Positions 27,538 to 37,200 of a stretch of 64,000 nucleotides of DNA are shown piece by piece (the first letter of the stretch is position 1; every line of letters begins with the position of its first letter). The notes beneath the pieces were generated by a model that saw only the letters and a list, made by a program, of their open reading frames with translations, ran no database searches and had not been told where the DNA came from. The position numbers and the translations under genes are program-made. Source of the DNA: Anaerolineae bacterium (lineage in GTDB: Bacteria; Chloroflexota; Anaerolineae; Aggregatilineales; Phototrophicaceae); NCBI GenBank assembly GCA_013360465.1, contig JABWBO010000010.1, positions 45,792 to 109,791 of the forward strand, in the 5' to 3' direction.

Positions 27538-27553
27538 CGTGAAATCTGTCACA
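27538..27553 (-). promoter_or_regulatory. CRP/FNR-family-like binding site upstream of hoxE
   Basis: On the minus strand the sequence reads TGTGA-N6-TCACG, matching the CRP/FNR family consensus TGTGA-N6-TCACA in 9 of 10 defined positions. Its centre is about 102 bases before the hoxE start, and it overlaps the stop codon of the upstream gene. A redox- or nutrient-responsive regulator of this family could control the hydrogenase genes. No clear -10 element was located. Confidence 0.45.
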
Positions 27554-27947
27554 AATCGCCGGGGAGATCGACCGTGTCGCTAACTGATTCCAGCGTGAGG
27601 CGCACGCCTTCCAGCTTCAGGATGAGGTGGCAGTCGCGGGGGACAGCGACGTCGAAGCGGGCGGAGGCGGCGAATCCCAGGAGCGCTTTTCGAATGGCGA
27701 CGAAGTAGACGGCGGCGTCATCCTGTTCGGCGGCGATTCGCCAGGCGAAGGGAGGTTGAAGATGGCTGGTGATGGCGATCTCGCGCAGATCATGGCGGGT
27801 GACACGCACCTCTGACTGGACGGCGTGCAGATAGAGGAACACGTCGGCGGACACCGGAAAGCGATAGACCAGCGTAGCGCGCGTCAGATCGGCGACGGCG
27901 TGCGCCGCCGAGGCGATCTGTGACAGTCTATCCAGCGTCTTGTTCAT
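27549..27947 (-). CDS. Soluble protein of unknown function
   Basis: A 132-residue protein not recognised. It begins MNKTLDRLSQIASAAHAVAD and contains alternating strands such as TLVYRFPVSADVFLYLHAV and AAVYFVAIRKALLGFAAS, with no signal peptide, membrane segment or catalytic motif. The ATG at 27947 has AGGAG 8 bases upstream and overlaps the preceding flippase-like gene by 20 bases, so both are co-transcribed. A hint of relation to the outside-membrane glycolipid functions of its neighbour is inference only. Confidence 0.78.
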   Translation of the reverse strand: MNKTLDRLSQIASAAHAVADLTRATLVYRFPVSADVFLYLHAVQSEVRVTRHDLREIAITSHLQPPFAWRIAAEQDDAAVYFVAIRKALLGFAASARFDVAVPRDCHLILKLEGVRLTLESVSDTVDLPGDL

Positions 27948-29007
27948 CGTTCGCGCTCCTGGAAGGCGGCGCGCTGCCTGGAGTGCCCAGATACCCTCTT
28001 TCGGCGATGAAAGCGCGCACGTTCTTCAGCGTACCGCCCAGCGTGACGCTCTCTTGAGACAAGCCGAACAGCCCCAGCGCCACGTACATCATCAGATTGA
28101 CGCCGTGCAGGACGATGGCGAAGGCGACCGGCGCGCCTTCCGGCTGAGTAAAGCCGGCGACCGCCAGTGCGACGATGACGCTGGCGTGATAAGGTCCGAC
28201 GCCGGCAGGGGTGTAGGCGATAGCAGACGACGCCGAAACGGTCAGGGCAGACATCGACGAGAACAGCAGCGCGACGGCGGGATCGGGCGTGCCGAAGAAT
28301 GCCAGGAGCAGGGCGCTGTTAGAGGCGGTCGAAAAGAGCCAGGAGAGCGCCGTCCAGATCACCGTCCACAGCAGCGCGTTGGGCGTGGTCAGCGAGGACA
28401 GCCCATCCAGGAAGCTTTCGACCGCGCTTTCGATGGGCAGACGACGCAGGAACGGCAGGACCGTTTCGACACGGCGCAGCAGGCTGGTCAACCATGTCTG
28501 GCGATGGACACTGACGAATAGGACGATCAGCACCAGGGCAGAGAGACCGGCGAGCGCGCCGCCGCCGATGCTGACGGCATCCGATACCGGCAGCCGGCTG
28601 AGTGCGAAGCCGAGCATGCCGAAGACGAACAGCACATCGACGATGCGTTCCAGAAAGATCGTGCTGAGCGAGGTCATCAAGGGGACCGGCGGCGTCTTCT
28701 GGGTCGCCAGCAAGACGCGCGCCACTTCCCCGGCGCGCAGCGGCAGAAGGTTGTTGAACATGTAGCCGATATTTGAGATGTGGAAGCAGTCGCGGAATGG
28801 TAGGCGGCGATTCAGAAAGAGCCGCCACCGTGCTGCGCGCGTCGCCAGCGCCAGCGCGCCGAAGCCGACCATGAAGGGCAGCAGTCGATAGTCAGCGGTG
28901 CTGAGTGATGCGCCCAGCGCCGCCAGATCGACCGTCGCCAGCAGGATGACGGTGATGGTCAGGGTGAGCAGTCCGCCCAGGACGTAAACCACCCATCGCC
29001 GTCTCAT
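27928..29007 (-). CDS. LPG synthase-like (UPF0104/AglD-type) integral membrane protein
   Basis: A 359-residue polytopic membrane protein with about eight transmembrane segments. The pattern (RAARWRLFL, then a FHISNIGYMFNNLLPLRAGEVARVLL segment and STIFLERIVDVLF) is that of the flippase-like family that includes the N-terminal domain of MprF and archaeal AglD. Members often flip or help to handle charged or glycosylated lipids. The start is at ATG 29007 (GTG 29010 is an alternative that also overlaps the previous stop). It is embedded between exported proteins and two glycosyltransferases. Confidence 0.82.
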   Translation of the reverse strand: MRRRWVVYVLGGLLTLTITVILLATVDLAALGASLSTADYRLLPFMVGFGALALATRAARWRLFLNRRLPFRDCFHISNIGYMFNNLLPLRAGEVARVLLATQKTPPVPLMTSLSTIFLERIVDVLFVFGMLGFALSRLPVSDAVSIGGGALAGLSALVLIVLFVSVHRQTWLTSLLRRVETVLPFLRRLPIESAVESFLDGLSSLTTPNALLWTVIWTALSWLFSTASNSALLLAFFGTPDPAVALLFSSMSALTVSASSAIAYTPAGVGPYHASVIVALAVAGFTQPEGAPVAFAIVLHGVNLMMYVALGLFGLSQESVTLGGTLKNVRAFIAERGYLGTPGSAPPSRSANDEQDAG

Positions 29008-29945
29008 CACTCGTTCGCGCCCGCCACTGCTAGGACGGTCACCGGGAAGAGATAGCTGCTGCGAAACTCGTATGTCCCCCGGATATTTTGCTGAAGGAAT
29101 CCCGTCACTTCCACACCCTCTGCGGGGAGCGCGCTCAGGATGTCGCGGGTCGTCAGCTGCACTTCGCTGCCCGGCAGCAGGATCAGCGATTGATAGGGAA
29201 GATTGAAGATGCCGTTTTCCCAGGGCTTTTCCGTCCCCGGCAGCGCCAGCGAGAAGCTGTAGGCGACTTCGGCGAACTGCGGAGAATAGTTGCGCAGCGT
29301 CATCGTCACGTAGACGACCTGCTGATCAACCGTGCCGCCCGGCACGGGGAAGATCTCCACATGATCGACGGTCAGAAAGAGCGGCGGACCCAGCACAATG
29401 GGGATGTCGAAGCCGATTCCGTCGGCATGGCTGGTTGTGCCATCTTCATTGAGCCGGTGAACCCAGCCGGAGAGTTTGAATTCGCCGATCAGTCCGTCAG
29501 TCGGACCGAGGAAGTTCAGGACGACTTGTTCACCCTGCGGCAGGTCCTCGATGATCTGCGTCGGCGCGGTATAGCTGGCATACTTCCAGGCGTCCTCGGT
29601 GACCCATGCCGGGGTGAGCAAATACCAGGCTGCGCTGCCCAGGCTCGACTCGCCGGTATTTTCGATGGTCAGCGTGACGCGCTCGATGGTGTGCAGCGTG
29701 CGTTCGACCGACATCGCGACGATCTCGAAGCCCGCGCCGTCCTGCCGCAGCGCATCAGGGATAGGAACGTCGATGAGAATCGCCCCGGACGGGATAGGCG
29801 GCACGCCCGGCGTTGGGGTCGCACCCGGATCAAGCGAAGCTGTTGCTGAGGGCGTGTTGGTGAACAGCTCCTGCGCGCTGACCGACAGGGGAAATAAGGC
29901 GCAGACGACGAGCGCCCACAGCACGGCGAGACGGGGTATCGGCAT
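29007..29945 (-). CDS. Secreted protein of unknown function with beta-sandwich domains
   Basis: A 312-residue exported protein: basic start, hydrophobic segment (AVLWALVVCALFPLSVSA) ending in AQELF, then a Thr/Pro-rich spacer and two strand-rich domains. Segments such as IERVTLTIENTGESSLGSAAW look like Ig/fibronectin-like or CARDB-like folds. No catalytic motif is seen. The ATG at 29945 has AGGAG 10 bases upstream. The stop overlaps the start of the flippase-like gene, so they share an operon, which hints that this protein acts at the outer face of the membrane. Confidence 0.75.
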   Translation of the reverse strand: MPIPRLAVLWALVVCALFPLSVSAQELFTNTPSATASLDPGATPTPGVPPIPSGAILIDVPIPDALRQDGAGFEIVAMSVERTLHTIERVTLTIENTGESSLGSAAWYLLTPAWVTEDAWKYASYTAPTQIIEDLPQGEQVVLNFLGPTDGLIGEFKLSGWVHRLNEDGTTSHADGIGFDIPIVLGPPLFLTVDHVEIFPVPGGTVDQQVVYVTMTLRNYSPQFAEVAYSFSLALPGTEKPWENGIFNLPYQSLILLPGSEVQLTTRDILSALPAEGVEVTGFLQQNIRGTYEFRSSYLFPVTVLAVAGANE

Positions 29946-29979
29946 AAAAATTCTGCTCCTTAGCGTCGGCAATCCGCAG

Positions 29980-30008
29980 TTGTTCACGGTGTGCGACGAT
30001 TGTACACT
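29980..30008 (+). promoter_or_regulatory. Promoter of the glycosyltransferase gene
   Basis: TTGTTC at 29980-29985, a 17-base spacer, then TACACT at 30003-30008 resemble a housekeeping sigma promoter. It is in the divergent gap between the secreted protein gene and the glycosyltransferase start at 30076. Confidence 0.4.
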
Positions 30009-30075
30009 GACCTGTGGGCAAATCTCGATGAATTCCCCGAATTTCCTGAAGTCTTCTCACGTGGAGCCGCATCCG

Positions 30076-31185
30076 ATGCACATCCTCTTCGTCGCCAACT
30101 ACTCGCCGCCCTACGGAGGAGGCATCCAGTTCGTGATCGCCAGTCTGACGCGGGCGCTGCTGGCGCGCGGGCATGAGGTATCGATTCTGGCGGCGGATAC
30201 CGGCATCCCCCGCGGCATATCAGAATGGAAGGGGGCGCGTCTGATCGGCGTGCCGGCGTCGAACCTGCTGGAACGCAGGAGCGTCCCTTACCCGCTCTTC
30301 AGTCCACCGGCGCTGCGCCGTGCGCTGAATGAAGTCCTGCCGTCGGTCGATGTTGTTCACATTCACGGGATGCTCTACCTGAGCAGTGTGATGGCGGCGT
30401 GGTCCGCCCGCCGGGGCGGACGGCGCGTTATCCTGACCGAACACGTCGGCAGTGTGCCCTATAACAATCTTCTGTTTCGCGCGGCACAGGCAAGCGCAAT
30501 GGCGACGCTGGGGCGCGCCTGCCTGCGCGGGTGCGATGAAGTCGTCGTCCTGAACGGGCGGGTCGCTGCGGAACTGCAGCCGCTGCTGCCCCGGAGAGTC
30601 TCCCTGCGCAGAATTCCCAACGGCGTGGACGCCGCACTGTTTCATCCGCCGTCGGATCGGGCGGCGCTGCGCGAACGACTGGACCTGCACACGCCGACGA
30701 TCCTGTTTGCCGGGCGGGTTGTGGAAAAGAAGGGGATCGATCTGGTGCTGGATGCCGCCCGTCGTCTGCCGGAGTGGACGTTCGCCATCTGTGGACAGGA
30801 CAGCGAACTGCTGAGCGGCACGCCCGCCAATGTTCGCATCGGGGGTAAGCTGGATCAGGCGGCGCTGGCAGAGTGGTACGGCGCTGCCGATCTGCTGCTG
30901 CTGCCCTCCGAGGGCGAGGGCTTTCCCCTGGTGGTGCAGGAGGCGCTCGCCTGCGGTCTGCCGGTCATGGTCACCGACGACGCCACGAATCGCGAATACC
31001 TGAGCGATCAGGTTGCCTTCTTCGTTCGGCGTCATGGCGCACAGATCACCGGAGCGCTGCGCGGTGTATTTGATCGCGCGGAAGACCTTGCCTCCAGGCG
31101 TGCGCCGGCGCGCCGGTGGGCGGTGGAGCATTTCGACTGGGAGCGCACCGTCGAGGCGTACCTGCATCTTTACCAGGGCAAATGA
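30076..31185 (+). CDS. Glycosyltransferase family 4-like protein
   Basis: A 369-residue GT-B glycosyltransferase that moves a sugar from a nucleotide sugar to a cell-envelope acceptor. The N-terminal Gly-rich loop is NYSPPYGGGIQFVI; the donor-binding part shows ILFAGRVVEKKGIDLVLDA and the EGEGFPLVVQEALACGLPV region with the two Glu of the EX7E motif. GTGGAG lies about 10 bases before the ATG at 30076. Reading frames extend upstream as far as 29599 and overlap an opposite gene, so they are rejected. A flippase-like gene and another glycosyltransferase are near. Confidence 0.9.
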   Translation: MHILFVANYSPPYGGGIQFVIASLTRALLARGHEVSILAADTGIPRGISEWKGARLIGVPASNLLERRSVPYPLFSPPALRRALNEVLPSVDVVHIHGMLYLSSVMAAWSARRGGRRVILTEHVGSVPYNNLLFRAAQASAMATLGRACLRGCDEVVVLNGRVAAELQPLLPRRVSLRRIPNGVDAALFHPPSDRAALRERLDLHTPTILFAGRVVEKKGIDLVLDAARRLPEWTFAICGQDSELLSGTPANVRIGGKLDQAALAEWYGAADLLLLPSEGEGFPLVVQEALACGLPVMVTDDATNREYLSDQVAFFVRRHGAQITGALRGVFDRAEDLASRRAPARRWAVEHFDWERTVEAYLHLYQGK

Positions 31186-31200
31186 TGCCCGTCAGCGGGA

Positions 31201-32037
31201 TCACTCGCCGACGACGATCATCTCCGGGTAGGTGAACTGCGCGAAGTGTTCGAACGCGCCGCTTTCGGTCTGCCGCTGCACCCAGAGGGTGACTGCGTAA
31301 TCGCCGGGGGTGAGCGTCGTCTCGATCTGCTCCGACAGGTCGCGCGTTTCGCCCGGAACCAGCGCCATCTGAACGAATTCGCCGAGATAGACCCGCTCCA
31401 CCGGTGTGATGCCGCCGGTCTCACTTTCGACGGCGCGGATCACGCTCAACGCATAGCGCACGACGACCGGACTTTGAGTCGTGCCCGTCAGCCGCAGATC
31501 GACCTTCAGCTCGGAGTGCTGAGTGGCGGCGTCGCGGGTAAGGTTCACGCTTTCGATGGACATCGGTGCGCGCCGGACGATGGCGCGCGGTTCCTCCAGC
31601 GTGGACCCATTGCTGATGGTTTGCTCAAGGTAAGTCACCCGTTCGCGCGCCCAGGCGGTCACTTCCCAGCCATCGCCTTCGATTCCGGTCGGAAAGCTAA
31701 CGTTGAGGGTGATTTCCTGGCGCGCATCGATATGCCCGGCGTCGAGCGGCGCAGAGTCGAAGACCAGCGCATCCTGCTGATCGCGAAGCGAGAAGCCATA
31801 TTCGGCATGGAGGCGATACTGGGCGTTATTCTTGAGCGTGATACTGAAAGTCTCGCTGCCGATCTCCACCGAGCGCACTTCGACCGGCGGACGGAACGAA
31901 ACCGAACGCGCGCCCATCAGCGGACCGAGCGGCGCGGTCAGCAGGGCGGTCAGTAGGGTCAAAAAAATCGCCAGGGCGGCTCCCCCGGCGATTGTACGAA
32001 GATCTGTGCCCGTGCGGGCGGAAGCGCTTCCGTTCAC
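31201..32037 (-). CDS. Membrane-anchored protein of unknown function
   Basis: A 278-residue protein with one N-terminal transmembrane segment (AIFLTLLTALLTAPLGPLMG) and a beta-rich outside part, perhaps two Ig-like domains. Residues 80-110 include a LRDQQDALVFDSAPLD segment, and the last 100 residues contain VERVYLGEFVQMALVPGE. It starts with a GTG overlapping the previous gene's stop (GTGA) and is translationally coupled to it. It is convergent with the glycosyltransferase, only 15 bases away. Function unknown. Confidence 0.75.
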   Translation of the reverse strand: MNGSASARTGTDLRTIAGGAALAIFLTLLTALLTAPLGPLMGARSVSFRPPVEVRSVEIGSETFSITLKNNAQYRLHAEYGFSLRDQQDALVFDSAPLDAGHIDARQEITLNVSFPTGIEGDGWEVTAWARERVTYLEQTISNGSTLEEPRAIVRRAPMSIESVNLTRDAATQHSELKVDLRLTGTTQSPVVVRYALSVIRAVESETGGITPVERVYLGEFVQMALVPGETRDLSEQIETTLTPGDYAVTLWVQRQTESGAFEHFAQFTYPEMIVVGE

Positions 32038-32528
32038 GCGGGCAAGACAGGATTGTAGTCTTCAGGAATCTCGATGCGGAAGGCGCGCGCGTCGCACAGG
32101 GTCATGTAGTAGGAACCGGGAGGGAACATGTAGATCGGAAAATCGGTCAGGAACATGCCTTCGGGTGTGACGCGGACGCCCCACTCGAAATCGCTGTTTT
32201 CCAGCCCCAGGATGATGCTGCTGCGCAGATAACCAGGGCTGTCGCCCACGACCGGCAGCACCGTTTGATCGGACGCGATCTCGACGATAGGGTAGCCTTT
32301 CTCGTCGTTGCGTCCCGATGGGCTGTTGCCGATGTTCAGGATGTTGGGCATCAGGTTGTTGACCGTGATCGAGATTTCGGTGGTGGTGAGCTGTTTCATC
32401 TCATTCTCGATGACGTCTTCGAGAGCGGTCTCGCAGCTTGCGCCCTCATATTGAGCCGATACGACTGCCACAGAGAGCGATGTCAGGCAAAGGACGATGA
32501 TGAGGAACAGGGTAGTTCGGCGCGCCAT
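32034..32528 (-). CDS. Secreted protein of unknown function
   Basis: A 164-residue exported protein. It starts MARRTTLFLIIVLCLTSLSV with a clear signal peptide ending near VVSAQ, and has two Cys in the mature part plus one near the end (LCDARAFRIEIPE). The mature chain seems to be a small beta domain. AAAGGA sits 8 bases upstream of the ATG. It is co-transcribed with the membrane-anchored protein that follows and has a TTGACA-type promoter upstream (32621-32649). Confidence 0.75.
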   Translation of the reverse strand: MARRTTLFLIIVLCLTSLSVAVVSAQYEGASCETALEDVIENEMKQLTTTEISITVNNLMPNILNIGNSPSGRNDEKGYPIVEIASDQTVLPVVGDSPGYLRSSIILGLENSDFEWGVRVTPEGMFLTDFPIYMFPPGSYYMTLCDARAFRIEIPEDYNPVLPA

Positions 32529-32620
32529 AACGGTCCTTTAACGATATGTCCCGGCGCGCGCCGCCATGAGCGCACGTGAACAATGTTCCCTTATGACCGG
32601 GACGAAATGATTCCTACGTG

Positions 32621-32649
32621 ATGGTATTGTATTAAAACGCCGATGTCAA
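32621..32649 (-). promoter_or_regulatory. Promoter of the secreted protein gene
   Basis: On the minus strand, TTGACA (complement of 32644-32649), a 17-base spacer and TACCAT (complement of 32621-32626) form a likely housekeeping promoter about 95 bases upstream of the ATG at 32528. The -35 is perfect, the -10 is weak. Confidence 0.4.
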
Positions 32650-32698
32650 CATATGCCAGACAAATGCTCATGTGACTTTTCGGCGCGGCGAATGTGTC

Positions 32699-32728
32699 TT
32701 GTCAATGGACGGCGCTTCTTGCTATAGT
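32699..32728 (+). promoter_or_regulatory. Promoter of the GT2 gene
   Basis: TTGTCA at 32699-32704 and TATAGT at 32723-32728 with an 18-base spacer. It is divergent from the promoter at 32621-32649 and about 40 bases upstream of the glycosyltransferase GTG start. The same TATAGT -10 is found at 16890 and 39558. Confidence 0.5.
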
Positions 32729-32766
32729 GGGCAAACTCATCACCGGAACATCGGGAAACACGGGCT

Positions 32767-33960
32767 GTGGTGCAGACGACGACGCAGTGGAACACAGACG
32801 AACGCGCTGTAGCGGAAGGGATGCTGACCGCCAGACCGATGGTGTTGGAACTTACCCTTTTGATTCCCTGTTTGAACGAAGCTGAGACCATCCAGACGGT
32901 TGTGATCAAGGCGGTCGATCTGCTGCGGAGTGAGCGGCTGTTGGGTGAGGTACTCGTCGCCGACAACGGCAGCACCGACGGGTCGCAGGGCTTGGCGGCA
33001 GCAGCCGGCGCGCGTGTGATTCATGTGCCGGTGCGGGGCTATGGCGCGGCGCTCATCGCCGGCATACACGCCGCACATGGGCGCTATGTCATCATGGGCG
33101 ACGCCGACGACAGCTATGACTTCAGCGCCATCATGCCGTTCATTGACAAGCTGCGCGATGGCTGCGATCTGGTCATGGGATCGCGTATGAAGGGCAAAAT
33201 TCTCCCCGGAGCGATGCCCTGGCTGCATCGCTGGGTTGGCAACCCTGTACTGACCGCTATCGGCAATCTGCTTTTCAAGACGCACCTCAGCGACTATCAC
33301 TGTGGGCTGCGCGGTTTCAATGCCGAAACGGCGCGCCTCCTTCAGCCGCGCACCACCGGTATGGAGTTCGCCACCGAGTTGGTCGCCAAGATGGCGCTGA
33401 ACGGACGCTCGATCACCGAGATTCCCATCACTTACTATCCCGATGGACGTTCCCGCCGACCGCACCTGCGCACCTGGCGCGATGGCTGGCGTCACCTCAA
33501 GTTCATGCTGCTGCTCAGCCCGACCTGGGTGTTCATTCAGCCCGGCGCTGTGCTGTTTCTGATCGGTCTCGCCGGTCTGGCGTGGAGTCTGCTCAGCGGC
33601 GGGGACACGGGGATGACCTTCAACAGCCAGCTCGCCGCCCAGATCAGCTTCAGTATCCTGACGCTGATCGGGTCGCAGATTCTGATCTTCGGCGTGCTGG
33701 CGCGCCTGTACGCCAACAAAATGGGGCTGTTGCCTTCGACGCGCTTCTGGCGCTGGTTGGAAGATGCGCTGAGCGTCGATACCGGCTTGGTGGTCGGCGG
33801 CGCGGTGTCGCTGCTGGGCGTGGTGGGGTTGATCCGAGCATTACAGTTTTCTGACCTGAGCGGTCTGCTGATCGGTCTGCTGGTATTGGTCTTCGGCACC
33901 AAACAGGTCTTTGTGAGCTTCGTTGTCTCGCTCATTCGCATCAAAGAAAGCTTTGAATGA
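32767..33960 (+). CDS. Glycosyltransferase family 2 membrane protein (DPMS-like)
   Basis: A 397-residue protein with an N-terminal GT-A domain (LLIPCLNEAETI; VADNGSTDGS; the metal-binding region GDADDSYDF) and about four C-terminal transmembrane segments starting near residue 250. This architecture is typical of dolichyl- or polyprenyl-phosphate glycosyltransferases that load sugars on lipid carriers. The start may be the GTG at 32767, or ATG at 32821 or 32839; no strong ribosome binding site decides. A TTGTCA/TATAGT promoter lies just upstream. It may cooperate with the nearby flippase-like protein and GT4 enzyme in envelope glycosylation. Confidence 0.88.
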   Translation: MVQTTTQWNTDERAVAEGMLTARPMVLELTLLIPCLNEAETIQTVVIKAVDLLRSERLLGEVLVADNGSTDGSQGLAAAAGARVIHVPVRGYGAALIAGIHAAHGRYVIMGDADDSYDFSAIMPFIDKLRDGCDLVMGSRMKGKILPGAMPWLHRWVGNPVLTAIGNLLFKTHLSDYHCGLRGFNAETARLLQPRTTGMEFATELVAKMALNGRSITEIPITYYPDGRSRRPHLRTWRDGWRHLKFMLLLSPTWVFIQPGAVLFLIGLAGLAWSLLSGGDTGMTFNSQLAAQISFSILTLIGSQILIFGVLARLYANKMGLLPSTRFWRWLEDALSVDTGLVVGGAVSLLGVVGLIRALQFSDLSGLLIGLLVLVFGTKQVFVSFVVSLIRIKESFE

Positions 33961-34226
33961 CCGCTTGCCCAGAGGCGCTTCAGGCTTCGTGAATTGTGTA
34001 AATTTTCTGAGCGCCGCTGATTGCCTTTAGAGCGGAAATCGCTTAGGTCGGTAGAATAAGAAGGGCTTTGTGCATCATGCCGTGAATCTTCGCGGGCGCG
34101 TTTGTGCGCTTTCGATTGATTCATCGGCACCCTAGGATGTGGGAATGAACAGAAACCGGGTTTCTGATCGTTTCAAACGTAGAGTAATTGGTCTGTTGTC
34201 CTTTGTTCAGGAGGAACTACTGAATC
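33961..34226. other. Intergenic region with a 17-bp palindrome
   Basis: These 266 bases separate the GT2 gene from the subtilase gene and carry no supported gene. At 34150-34166 lies a perfect palindrome of two 8-base arms with a one-base centre, CAGAAACC-G-GGTTTCTG. It may be an operator or a member of a dispersed repeat. An AGGAGG at 34210-34215 serves the subtilase start with a rather long spacing. Confidence 0.45.
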
Positions 34227-37200
34227 ATGTCTCCTCATCGTAGACAATGGTTCGCAGTCATCCTGCCCATTCTCCTGGTGCTTTTGCTGGGAGTAGGGGC
34301 AGTCGGAGCGCAGGATACCCCGCGCACTGATTCGACTGCGGCAGGCTTTGCCGGCAGCGATGCTGCGCTGGCGGAGCCGGTAACGGATTCGGCTGTCATC
34401 GACGCCACCGTGCGTCTGGCTGACGGGCGTGTCCGCGTTATTGTTGAACTTCGCAGCGAGCCTGCGGCGCAGACCTTCGCCCGTGCGGGCGGCGAAGGCG
34501 GCGGCGCAGCAGCGCTGGCGGCGGCAGAGGCGCAGCGCGCGCTGGTCGATGCCGAACAGCAGGCGTTCGCCGGCAGCCTTTCGGCTGCGGGCATCAACGT
34601 CGAAGTCGTGTCGAGCGTGAACACGGTCGCCAATGCGTTGGGCGTCCTGGTTGCCCCCGATCAGGTCGCCGCCCTGCGCGCGCGCCCTGAGGTGGCTGCC
34701 GTTCACCCGGTCTTCCGTGTCGAACGCGACACTTCAACCAGCATGGTCAACATCGGCGCGCCGTCGGCGTGGGATGGCTCGTTCGGCGCTGAATACACCG
34801 GCGCGGGCATCGTCATCGCCATCATCGACTCCGGCGTCGACTACACCCACAGCAACAACAACGGCAGCGGCACGTGGCCCGTTAATCCGGCGGACCGTAC
34901 GACGCTTGCCGATACCGGCGGCGTCTTCCCGGCAGCCAACAAGGTCATCGGCGGCTACGACTACGTCGGTGACGCCTTCAACGCCGGCAACCCGGAATCT
35001 TCTGGACTGCCTCCGGTCGAGACTGCCAGCCCCGACCCTGATCCGATTGACTGCGCCATTGACCCATCCATGCTGATTCCGACCTTTGGCGCTGCGCCAG
35101 GGCAGGCTCCTAGCGGTCACGGTTCGCATGTCGCCGGTATCGCTTCGGGCTTCGGCGTCAACCCCGACGGCACCACATTCGCCGGCGACTACGCCACCGT
35201 TGACGTCTCGACGCTGCTGATCGGTCCCGGCGCGGCGCCAGAGGCGAGCGTGCTGGCGATGCGCGTCTTCGGCTGCTTCGGTTCGGCGAATTCCGACACC
35301 ATCAGCGAAGCCATCGACGATTCCGTCTCCGGCAAGTACGGCGCGGTCGCCGATGTCATCAACATGTCGCTCGGTTCGGCGTTCGGCTATGGCGGCGATG
35401 ACACGACTGCCGGCTACTACCACGGCGTGATCAGCAACGCCACGCTTTCCGGCACGCTGGTCGTGATGTCGGCGGGCAACAGCTACGACACCACCTTCAC
35501 GACGGGCGCGCCTGGTGTTGCGCCGGCGGGCTTGAACGTCGCCTCGACTTCCGACGGCGGCGAAGGCGGTATCCTGATCGATGCTGTGGAATACCCGGCG
35601 CGTCCGGCGGTGGAGAATTTCCCGATCGGCATCACCGGTCCCGCGTCGTTCGTCTATCTGCCCGGCAACGGCTGCAGCAGCGCTCAGTATGCGACCTTCC
35701 CGGCGAACACCTTCGCTGTCGTCAACTGGACCGGCTCCTGCGGTTCGACCGGTCTGATGACCGCCGCCCAGGATGCCAACCTGGCGGGCGGCAGCCCACC
35801 GCTCGGTCTGCTGGTCGCCAACAATGTCGCCAACGCCTTCCAGAACCTGACCTGCGGCTATCGCGGCGCGCAGGTATCCCCGACGTACGTCCCGTGCGTT
35901 TCCATTCAGCAGGGGACCGGTCAGTTCCTGGCGGCGAATCCCGGCGCGCAGATCACGTTTGATCCCTCGCTGCTGGTCTTCGCAACGGCAAATATTGATA
36001 CGATCTCGACCTTCTCCTCACGCGGTCCTTCGCGCTATGCTACCGCCGGGCTGAAGCCGGAAATCGCCGCCCCTGGCGACGCCATTTCCAGCACCGGTTC
36101 CGGCTTGGGCACCCAGCCGCAGGTCCTGGGCGGCACATCGATGGCTTCGCCGACGGTTGCCGGCGTCGCGGCGCTCCTGATGCAGGCGAACCCGTCCTGG
36201 TCGCCGTCGCAGATCAAGGCGCTGCTCGTCAACACCGCCAATAATGATGTATTCCGCGGCAGCACTGCGGGTCCACGTGTCGGCGTTCAGCGCGCCGGTT
36301 CGGGCCGCGTCGATGTCGCTGACGCCCTCAGCAGCGACGTAATCGCCTACAACGCGGCGCGTCCGGAAGTCGCCAGCGTGCATTTTGGCTTCCCGGCGGT
36401 CAACCCCGGCGAGTCGACGACGATCACCAGGCAGGTGCGCTTCCAGAACAAGGGCGCGGTATCTGCGACCTATGACCTGAGCATCGACTTACACAGCGAT
36501 GCCAACATCGCCGCGTTCTCGGTCAGCCCGAGTTCGATCACTGTCGATGCGCTGAGCAGTGTCACCGTTGATGTCACTCTGACGGTCACCGTTCCCAACG
36601 GCGGCACTGCGACCGCCAACCGCGGCGACGCCTCGATGTCGACGACGATGGCAGGACAGACTCGGCACTACCTGACCGAGGAGAGCGCCAACCTGATCGC
36701 TACCCCGACCGGCGGCGCGACTGTGCCTCTGCGCGTGCCGCTTTACGCCGCGCCGCGCTCCGCCTCTGAGATGCGCTCGCTGGAAAACCCGGCGGACGTC
36801 ATCGGCAGCGGCACAGGCATTGGCTTGCTCGAGATGGAGGGCAAGGGCGTCTTCGATGCCGCCAGCGGCTTCCCGCAGAACGTCATCTCGTCGGTCACGG
36901 CGCTTCAGTACACGGGTTCGGACAACGTCGGCGATACGGCGTTCCTGAGCGACAACGGGGCGTACGCGCCGCTGCCCGAGCTGGATATCCAGTACGTCGG
37001 CATCGCCTCGGACTACCTCACCGTAGGACCGAGCAATAGCACGATGATCTGGGTCGGCGTCTCGACGGCTTCCGACTGGGCGACGCCGAACGAATTCTTC
37101 TTCACCGTGTACTTCGACGGCAACCAGGACGGTTTCACCGGCGCTGCGGACGACTTCGAGATCTACACGACGGCGCTGAACGAGAACAACAACCGCACCG

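Noticed and set aside
29599..30075. Upstream extension of the glycosyltransferase frame
   Set aside because: It overlaps the start region of the opposite secreted-protein gene and lacks conserved features; the ATG at 30076 begins a normal GT4 fold.
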